A stretch of 6,552 bases of DNA from Acidobacteriota bacterium (GTDB lineage Bacteria; Acidobacteriota; Terriglobia; Bryobacterales; Bryobacteraceae), in NCBI GenBank assembly GCA_021788955.1, contig JAJYKC010000142.1:1-6552 (forward strand). Direction: 5' to 3'. Positions 1 to 5,605 of the stretch are shown here, piece after piece. The notes below the pieces were generated by a model. That model worked only from the letters and a program-made list of their open reading frames with translations. It searched no databases and had not been told where the DNA came from. Position numbers and translations under genes: made by a program. Numbering within the stretch: the stretch's first letter is position 1; each line of letters opens with the position of its first letter.

Positions 1-164
1 GCGCAACCCAAGGGGAGCCGTTCGTGTTCGTGAAGACCGCGGGCGGGTGGATGCGCCGCGCCGTAGAGATTGCGCGTTCAAATGAAATCGAGTCTGCAAT
101 CTCGCGCGGTTTGAAGCAGGGGGATGTGGTCGCGCTCGATCGGCCCTTCGAGTTGAAGCGGTAG
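1..164 (+). CDS. HlyD/MacA-family periplasmic adaptor, C-terminal fragment
   Basis: Partial gene entering from the left edge; the first complete codon starts at base 3 and the TAG stop is at 162-164, leaving 53 readable codons. The fragment reads GEPFVFVKTAGGWMRRAVEI and ends GLKQGDVVALDRPFELKR. This is the membrane-proximal C-terminal region of an efflux adaptor (membrane fusion protein): a 'GEPxVxV' strand, a variable strand, then 'GLKxGDxVAL'. The two complete adaptors downstream end the same way (GEPVVYVQRG...GLRKGDLVAL and GASFVWVRRS...DLRAGELVAL), so all three look like paralogues. In this family the protein bridges an inner-membrane transporter to the periplasm and often to a TolC-type channel. 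The diagnostic lipoyl and hairpin regions lie outside the window, so it is unknown whether this copy has a hairpin. The next gene starts 3 bp after the stop, which indicates an operon. Confidence 0.8.
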   Translation, partial: ATQGEPFVFVKTAGGWMRRAVEIARSNEIESAISRGLKQGDVVALDRPFELKR

Positions 165-167
165 CTT

Positions 168-1088
168 ATGGAAGCCGTAGCGATTTCCCATCACGGGACC
201 ATGAGCCGGAGGCGATGGGCGCTCCGAGGCAGCATCGCGCTTGCGGGACTGGCGGGTTTGCTCGCAGCCTACCATTACGGTTCGGACCTGGCCAATGTCA
301 GTGTTCCCGTGGCGGAAGCCAGGGAAGGGAACCTCGTGATATCGATAGGCGCGCGAGGGGTGGTGGAAGATACGCAGCCGGTGGTGATGAGCGCGCCGGA
401 AGGGGCGAGACCGATCATCGCCGCGATTGCCGCGCCGGGGCAGAGAGTGCGCAAGGGCGACGTTATCGTCGAGTTTGAGGACGAAGGGCTGGAACGCGGG
501 GCTTCGCCGACCATGCGCGCGCCCGTAGACGGAGTGGTTCGCCTCCTGCCGAATCCCGCACGGGCCGCGGGGGCGAGCCAGTCTGGCTTCCAGCCCGGCG
601 ATAGCGTCTTCCCGGGTGTGCCGATTCTCGAGATCGACCGGGGACTGGGTCCCTCCGCCGTGTTCGAGCTCGGAGATGTCGACCGAGCCCAGGTGAGCGT
701 GAACCAAACCGCGACGGTTCGCCTCGACGCACTCGCCGACCGCGTGTTTGCCGGGCGCCTAAAGAGCGTGAGCGCGTTTGCCGGACCGGATCACAGGTTC
801 GCCGCGAGGGTATCCCTCGAAGAGAGGGACCCGCGGCTGCGCCCGGGCATGCTCGCCTCGATTGCGATCGCCGTGCGAACGGTCCCACGCCAGTTGCTCA
901 TCCCGGCCCGCGCCGTATTCGCTTCCGACGGAGAGCCTGTGGTTTACGTGCAGCGGGGCCATGAGTTTGAACCGCATGCTATTGTGCCCGGACTGCGGAA
1001 CGACTTGGACGTGGCTGTCGTTCAAGGTCTGCGTAAAGGCGACCTCGTGGCGCTCGAGAATCCCTCCGACAAGGTGCATCGCCGATGA
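168..1088 (+). CDS. Short HlyD/MacA-family periplasmic adaptor lacking the alpha-hairpin
   Basis: 306-residue adaptor (membrane fusion protein) of an ABC-type exporter. An N-terminal anchor at about residues 19-36 follows a basic SRRR stretch, giving a periplasmic protein tethered to the inner membrane. The first half of the lipoyl/barrel-sandwich domain is at about 73-105 (PGQRVRKGDVIVEFED). The second half begins at about 116 (MRAPVDGVVRLL) and ends near 157 (GVPILEID). Only some 10 residues join the halves, where typical family members carry a helical hairpin of tens to over 100 residues. A beta-barrel follows at about 163-237, with RLRPGM at 223-228, then the membrane-proximal region from about 244 (IPARAVF, GEPVVYV, GLRKGDLVAL). 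I take the ATG at 168, 3 bp after the previous stop. The ATG at 201 (Met12), just before the basic stretch, is a credible alternative, and neither has a clear Shine-Dalgarno. The stop overlaps the next start by 4 bp. Family membership is firm; the substrate is unknown. Confidence 0.88.
   Translation: MEAVAISHHGTMSRRRWALRGSIALAGLAGLLAAYHYGSDLANVSVPVAEAREGNLVISIGARGVVEDTQPVVMSAPEGARPIIAAIAAPGQRVRKGDVIVEFEDEGLERGASPTMRAPVDGVVRLLPNPARAAGASQSGFQPGDSVFPGVPILEIDRGLGPSAVFELGDVDRAQVSVNQTATVRLDALADRVFAGRLKSVSAFAGPDHRFAARVSLEERDPRLRPGMLASIAIAVRTVPRQLLIPARAVFASDGEPVVYVQRGHEFEPHAIVPGLRNDLDVAVVQGLRKGDLVALENPSDKVHRR
1071..1076 (+). promoter_or_regulatory. Probable ribosome binding site for the third adaptor gene
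   Basis: AAGGTG lies 8 nt before the ATG at 1085, inside the 3' end of the preceding gene. It is an imperfect Shine-Dalgarno match. Together with the ATGA stop/start overlap it supports the chosen start and suggests coupled translation. Confidence 0.45.
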
Positions 1089-2452
1089 GCGCCCGGATGT
1101 TTTTCCTCTCGATCGAGTCTGCGCTCATCCTTGCCGCTCTTTGGGGTGGTTGGGCGGCCTGGCGGTTCTTGCCGTCCGTCGAGGAGCGGGTTCCCGTGGC
1201 GGCTGTCCGGCAGGGGACAGTACCGCTCGAATGGTTTGCCCAGGGCGAACTGCGGGCGGTCCATACCGATGTGCTTCGTGTGCCCGGAGCGAGGGGCCGG
1301 CTTCGGATCGCAAGGCTGGCTCCCGCCGGGTCTTTCGCGGCCGCCGGCGACTTGATCGCCGAGTTTGACGCCTCCGAGGCGCAGGCCGGAATCGAGGAGC
1401 AGCAGATTGAAACGGAGAGATTCGCGGTGCAAATCTCGAAAGCTCGAGCGGAGATGGCGCTTGATGAGAGCGAGGACCGTGCCCGGCTGCTGCACGCACG
1501 ATATGCCGTACGGCGCGCGGAATTGGAGGTCAAGCGCAACGAGCTATTGCCTCCGGCGGAGGCCCTGCGAAATACCCGGGCCCTCGACGATGCACGCGGA
1601 CGCCTCGATGAGCTCGAATCCGGCAACCAGAACCGGCGCGGCCGCGACGTGGCGGAACTCGTGCTTCTCCGCAGCCGGGCGGCTGAGAGTCAACGGGAAC
1701 TGGAGCAGGACCGGCGTGGTTTGGCGGGGCTCAAGGTTGTTGCGCCTCATGCCGGATGGGTGGCGCTGGCGCGTGGCGTGGGGGATTCGCTGACCCAGAG
1801 CGTGGTGGCTCCATCGGTGCATGCCGGCGACGAGTTGGATGCCGGGTCGGCGGTGGCGGAGATTCGCGATCCCTCCCGGCTGGAACTGAGCACATGGGCC
1901 AATGACAGCGACGATACGCGCCTGCAGATCGGGCAGACCGCCAAGGTGTGGCTCGATGCGTGGCCGGACCGTTCCTTGCAAGGCGAAGTCACCGGGGTGA
2001 CAAGAGACGCGGCCGATCCGCAGTCGTCTGGTTTGTCCGGACGCCACGAGGTCACCATCCGACTCGACATGTTGGAGATTTTCAAGGCCGCCAAGGTCCC
2101 CGCCGATCAGGCGGCAGTGGCGGCGGGCCGGGCAATCGAGGCGAGGGCCGCGTCCTCGTTCGCCCAAGTTCCCGCTCCGGGTTCAGCCTGGACGCGGCTG
2201 CCGCGGCCTGGCACGCTTGGCCGTGTGGTGGTGCTGACCGGCATATACTCCAATTCGCTGTCGGTGCCGCGCGCGAGTGTTTTTAGCTCGGCCGGCGCGT
2301 CGTTCGTATGGGTACGGCGTTCGGGCCGTTTCGTTCGACAACCTGTCGCGCCGCTTCATGGTGATAACGCCTGGACCGTCGTTGCGGGAGATCTCCGCGC
2401 CGGTGAACTGGTTGCTCTCTCGACGCCGCCCCGGCGGAGGTTCTGGCCTTGA
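1085..2452 (+). CDS. HlyD-family periplasmic adaptor with long coiled-coil hairpin
   Basis: 455-residue membrane fusion protein. A single N-terminal membrane segment spans about residues 9-29, rich in Leu, Ala and Trp. The first lipoyl half is at about 66-95 (LAPAGSFAAAGDLIAEFD). A charged helical region follows at about 96-215, rich in Glu, Arg, Ala and Leu, broken near LLPPAEALRN (154-163) and at ESGNQNRRG (178-186). This is the hairpin that in family members contacts the outer-membrane partner. The second lipoyl half starts at about 216 (LKVVAPHAGWVALARG) and ends near AEIRDPSRLEL. The beta-barrel (IGQTAKVWLDAWPDRSLQGE, 282-301) continues to about 386, but contains roughly 40 extra Ala-rich residues at about 331-372 before RPGT, which stands where RPGM is usual. 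The C-terminal region has SVPRASVF and AGELVAL. The start overlaps the upstream stop by 4 bp (ATGA), and its stop overlaps the permease start. It is probably the adaptor that docks with an outer-membrane channel; the substrate cannot be inferred. Confidence 0.88.
   Translation: MSARMFFLSIESALILAALWGGWAAWRFLPSVEERVPVAAVRQGTVPLEWFAQGELRAVHTDVLRVPGARGRLRIARLAPAGSFAAAGDLIAEFDASEAQAGIEEQQIETERFAVQISKARAEMALDESEDRARLLHARYAVRRAELEVKRNELLPPAEALRNTRALDDARGRLDELESGNQNRRGRDVAELVLLRSRAAESQRELEQDRRGLAGLKVVAPHAGWVALARGVGDSLTQSVVAPSVHAGDELDAGSAVAEIRDPSRLELSTWANDSDDTRLQIGQTAKVWLDAWPDRSLQGEVTGVTRDAADPQSSGLSGRHEVTIRLDMLEIFKAAKVPADQAAVAAGRAIEARAASSFAQVPAPGSAWTRLPRPGTLGRVVVLTGIYSNSLSVPRASVFSSAGASFVWVRRSGRFVRQPVAPLHGDNAWTVVAGDLRAGELVALSTPPRRRFWP
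2436..2440 (+). promoter_or_regulatory. Strong Shine-Dalgarno that fixes a TTG start
   Basis: A perfect GGAGG sits 8 nt before the TTG at 2449, within the last codons of the third adaptor gene. Its spacing is ideal, and it decides in favour of the non-ATG start of the permease gene over later ATG codons, which would cut off the first membrane segment. Confidence 0.75.
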
Positions 2453-3654
2453 CAAGAATTGCCGGGTACTGGCAGGACTTATCGATCGGTCTCTCGGTGC
2501 TCCTCGGCCGGAAGCTGCGAACCGTCTTTACGATCTTCGGTCTTGCCCTGGGCGTGGGGGCGATCATGGTCCTGCTGGCGGCAGGCGGATCAAGGAGCGC
2601 GGAGCGCCTGGCGGAGTCTCTGGGCCAGGACAACCTTCTCATCGAGTCGAGGGCGCCGGAAGGATTTACGCTGAGCGATGCGCGGGCAATCGGCGAACAA
2701 CTGCCGGGAATCGCCGCGCTCGCCCCCGCGCGCATACTTATTCCGATGGACACGTTTCCCAAACCGTCCCGCGACGTGCCGGTGCTGGCCGGAGTCTCAC
2801 CCGCCTTTGCCTCCGTATTCGAGGTCCGGCTTGCCGAAGGGCGCTTCTTCGATGGCGAAGACGACCGGATCGCGGCCCCGGTCTGCGTGCTCGGCGAAGT
2901 TGCCAAGTTGAGCCTGCTCGGTTTCGAACCGGCGGTGGGAAAATACATCAAGATAAACGGCGTTTGGCTCCGCGTCATCGGCGTGCTGAAGACTCAGCCG
3001 CGCCTACCGGCCGAATTGAATGGCTTTCAACTCGCCGATCGCGGCCGTCTGATCCTCATGCCCTTGAAGTCTTTCGAGCGGCGGATGGAGCCGGCGCCGG
3101 CCGTTGATCAAATCGATGGGATCGCCGTGCGTGTCGCCTCCGGCAGCGATCCGGGCGTCGCCGCGGCGGCCGTAAGCGCCATTCTGAGCGGCTTGCGTCC
3201 CGGCATGGAGGACATCCACATGGCAGCACGCGGCGGTCTGATGGAGCAGCAGCGCCGGCGGCGGGTGCCGTTTCTCTTAGTCACCTTAGGGGTGTCGATC
3301 CTCTCGCTTTTGTTGGGTGGATTGGGCATCATGAACATGATGTTCACCGCGATTCTCGAGCGCACCACGGAGATTGGCGTCCGCCGCGCCTTCGGCGCCC
3401 GGCAGGTGGACATCGCCCGTCAGTTTCTCGCGGAAGCGGCGACTGTTGCGGTGATCGGCGGGCTGGCCGGGCTCCTGCTGGGCACAGCCCTGTGTAGCGC
3501 CGTCGAAAGGGCCACGGGCTGGCCGGTGACGGCCAGTTGGCTCGACCTCGTTACCGCTTTCGGCATCAGCCTCGCGGCGGTTGTCGCGTTCGCCCTGCAA
3601 CCGGCCCGGCAGGCGTCGATAGTCAGTCCGGTGGAGGCGATGCGGGCGAAGTAA
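2449..3654 (+). CDS. MacB/FtsX-type ABC transporter permease
   Basis: 401-residue inner-membrane permease of the MacB/LolC/FtsX class. TM1 lies at about residues 26-46 after a basic LLGRKLRTVFTIFG stretch. A large periplasmic core domain (MacB_PCD type) follows at about 47-273, with the family-like segments VLAGVSPAF and LAEGRFF. Three more membrane segments follow at about 274-298, 331-351 and 365-384. The hallmark GGLGIMNMM (290-298) is followed by the cytoplasmic coupling stretch ERTTEIGVRRAFGARQVDI (304-322) and the C-terminal signature PARQASIVSPVEAMRAK. There is no nucleotide-binding domain, so unlike E. coli MacB it needs a separate ATPase, which the window does not contain. Such permeases work as dimers, moving substrate from the periplasm or membrane through adaptor and channel by 'mechanotransmission' rather than by transport through the membrane. 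The TTG start overlaps the preceding TGA by 4 bp and has a strong GGAGG. The substrate is unknown (macrolide, lipid, peptide or other). Confidence 0.92.
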   Translation: MTRIAGYWQDLSIGLSVLLGRKLRTVFTIFGLALGVGAIMVLLAAGGSRSAERLAESLGQDNLLIESRAPEGFTLSDARAIGEQLPGIAALAPARILIPMDTFPKPSRDVPVLAGVSPAFASVFEVRLAEGRFFDGEDDRIAAPVCVLGEVAKLSLLGFEPAVGKYIKINGVWLRVIGVLKTQPRLPAELNGFQLADRGRLILMPLKSFERRMEPAPAVDQIDGIAVRVASGSDPGVAAAAVSAILSGLRPGMEDIHMAARGGLMEQQRRRRVPFLLVTLGVSILSLLLGGLGIMNMMFTAILERTTEIGVRRAFGARQVDIARQFLAEAATVAVIGGLAGLLLGTALCSAVERATGWPVTASWLDLVTAFGISLAAVVAFALQPARQASIVSPVEAMRAK

Positions 3655-3678
3655 GCGGCGCCTCGAGTCCACACAAGC

Positions 3679-5595
3679 ATGGGTAAGATTCGCATCCTGA
3701 GCGATCAGATCGCCAACAAGATCGCGGCTGGGGAAGTGGTCGAACGGCCGGCTTCCGTCGTCAAGGAACTTCTGGAAAATTCGATGGACGCAGGCGCGAT
3801 GACCGTCCGCATCGACGTCGAGGCCGGCGGCCGGCGGCTCATCCGCATCGCGGACGACGGCTGCGGAATGCTCCGCGACGATGCGCTGCTGGCATTTGAA
3901 CGTCACGCCACCAGCAAGCTGAGCGACGCGAAGGATCTGATGTCGATCGCCACGCTCGGCTTCCGCGGCGAGGCGCTGCCTTCGATTGCTTCCGTATCAA
4001 GGCTTGTGCTGGAGACGCGCGCGGACGGCGACTCTACGGGAACGCGAGTGGAAGTCTCGGGAGGACGCCTGCTCCGGTGCGACGATGTGCCCGCGCTGCG
4101 TGGCACATCCATTGAGGTTGCGGATCTTTTCTTCAACGTCCCCGCCCGGAAGAAGTTTCTACGGTCGGAGCAGACCGAGTTGGCGCACATTGCCTCGCTT
4201 GTGACCCATTACGGGCTTGCGCATCCGGAAAAGGCGTTCGTATTGAATCACGGCCGCTCCGGGCTGCTCGACCTGACACCGGTCGAAACACCGCGGGAAC
4301 GCGTCTACCAGGTCTTCGGGAGCCGGATGCTCGAAGACCTGATCGAGTTGGAACCGGCGGAACGAACGCTCGAAGCGGCTTCCGGCGAGGTCAAGCCGCC
4401 GCGATTCCGCGTGCGCGGCTTCGTCTCGGTCCCAAGCGTCCAGAAGCTCAACAGGAACTCGATCTATCTGTTCGTCAACCGCCGCCTGATCCGAGACCGG
4501 CTGCTGCTTCATGCGCTTTCGGCGGCGTACTACAACCTGATGCCGCCGGCGTGCTTTCCCGTGGCGCTGTTGTTTGTCGACTGCGATTTCGAGGAAGTCG
4601 ACGTCAACGTCCATCCGGCGAAAACGGAGGTGCGATTCCGTCACGGGCCGTTCGTGCACGATTTTGTTCGCGACGCCGTGCGGGAAGCGTTGATCGCCGC
4701 CAAGCCGGCGGCCGCCATGCCGCTGCCACCGAGGCCGCCGCAGCCGGGCGAAGGGCTGCCCTATTCGGAGTTCAGCCAAAGAACAGAGGCCGGCGGGTTC
4801 GCAGCGCCAGAGCCGGTTCCGGGGCCTGAAAGCGCGCCGGGGGAACCTGCGCCGGGCTTCGACCTCCGGCCCCAGCAGGCGCCGCCGCCGCGTCTTTCGT
4901 TCGATTATCCAGCCCCGAGGCTTGACCTCGATCCCAATCCCGTCCTCCATCGCGCTCCCGACCCACACGGCATGCTGCCCGATGGGTTGGCGTCAGCCGA
5001 CGCCTCGCTCGCCTCGCTTGGAGACCTTCACCCGCTTGGCCAGCTTCACGACAGTTTCATCATCGCCGCCGGCCGCGACGGCCTGTGGATCATCGACCAG
5101 CATGTGGCGCACGAGCGCATCCTCTTCGAGCAGGTGCTGGAACAGCAAACCGGGGGCGGAACTGCAAGCCAGAGGTTGCTGATGCCGCTCGTCGTGCGCC
5201 TGACGCCGTCGCAGCAGATCGAATTCGCTCGTATTGCCGCGGAGATGGAGCGCTCCGGATTTGAATGCGAGCCATTCGGCAACCGCACGTTGGCGATCAA
5301 GGCGGTTCCGGCGGGCGTCAGCCCCGCGGACGCCGAGCCGCTCGTATCCGAGATTCTGGACGTGTCCGAGCAGGAGCTGCGGCAGGCGTCCGCCGAGGAT
5401 CTGCGCCGGAGCATGGCGGCTTCCATTGCATGCCGCGCAGCGATCAAGATCAACACCAGGCTCGATGCGGCGAAAATGGACTGGCTGCTGCGCCAACTCG
5501 CGGCCACCCGTTGTCCGATGAGCTGCCCCCATGGGCGCCCAATCGCGCTGCGCTATACGACGCGGGAAATCCTTCGCAGCTTCCACCGGATCTGA
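3679..5595 (+). CDS. mutL: DNA mismatch repair protein MutL (endonuclease type)
   Basis: Complete 638-residue MutL, which couples mismatch recognition by MutS to strand incision. The N-terminal GHKL ATPase has NKIAAGEVVERPASVVKELL (13-32) with the probable catalytic Glu30 and Mg-binding Asn34, ADDGCGM (58-64), RHATSK (75-80) and GFRGEAL (94-100). The transducer domain has FNVPARKKFL (152-161), FVNRRLIRD and DVNVHPAKTEVRF (308-320). A Pro/Ala/Gly-rich linker spans about 340-445. The C-terminal dimerisation/nuclease domain has DQHVAHERILFE (473-484), QRLLMPLV (498-505), ACRAAIK (584-590) and CPHGRP (616-621). These make up the metal-dependent endonuclease site found in MutL proteins of bacteria without MutH; Val476 replaces the usual Ala of DQHA(X)2E(X)4E. 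The gene begins 24 bp after the permease stop with no visible Shine-Dalgarno, so it may be read from the efflux transcript or from a promoter within the permease gene. It converges on guaA. Confidence 0.97.
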   Translation: MGKIRILSDQIANKIAAGEVVERPASVVKELLENSMDAGAMTVRIDVEAGGRRLIRIADDGCGMLRDDALLAFERHATSKLSDAKDLMSIATLGFRGEALPSIASVSRLVLETRADGDSTGTRVEVSGGRLLRCDDVPALRGTSIEVADLFFNVPARKKFLRSEQTELAHIASLVTHYGLAHPEKAFVLNHGRSGLLDLTPVETPRERVYQVFGSRMLEDLIELEPAERTLEAASGEVKPPRFRVRGFVSVPSVQKLNRNSIYLFVNRRLIRDRLLLHALSAAYYNLMPPACFPVALLFVDCDFEEVDVNVHPAKTEVRFRHGPFVHDFVRDAVREALIAAKPAAAMPLPPRPPQPGEGLPYSEFSQRTEAGGFAAPEPVPGPESAPGEPAPGFDLRPQQAPPPRLSFDYPAPRLDLDPNPVLHRAPDPHGMLPDGLASADASLASLGDLHPLGQLHDSFIIAAGRDGLWIIDQHVAHERILFEQVLEQQTGGGTASQRLLMPLVVRLTPSQQIEFARIAAEMERSGFECEPFGNRTLAIKAVPAGVSPADAEPLVSEILDVSEQELRQASAEDLRRSMAASIACRAAIKINTRLDAAKMDWLLRQLAATRCPMSCPHGRPIALRYTTREILRSFHRI

Positions 5596-5605
5596 GGAGA
5601 AGCGT

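Noticed and set aside
1544..2167. Long open frame on the minus strand opposite the third adaptor gene
   Set aside because: It has no recognisable motif and an Arg/Gly/His-rich composition typical of a high-GC antisense frame; the + strand frame encodes a clear adaptor with coupled starts.
4159..4968. 269-codon open frame on the minus strand within mutL
   Set aside because: It is antisense to strongly conserved MutL motifs, is Arg-rich and has no domain, so it is a codon-bias shadow.
4690..5010. Possible repeat or foreign segment in mutL because of Pro/Ala-rich sequence
   Set aside because: A variable, proline-rich linker between the ATPase and dimerisation domains is normal for MutL; the frame is intact and flanked by conserved domains.
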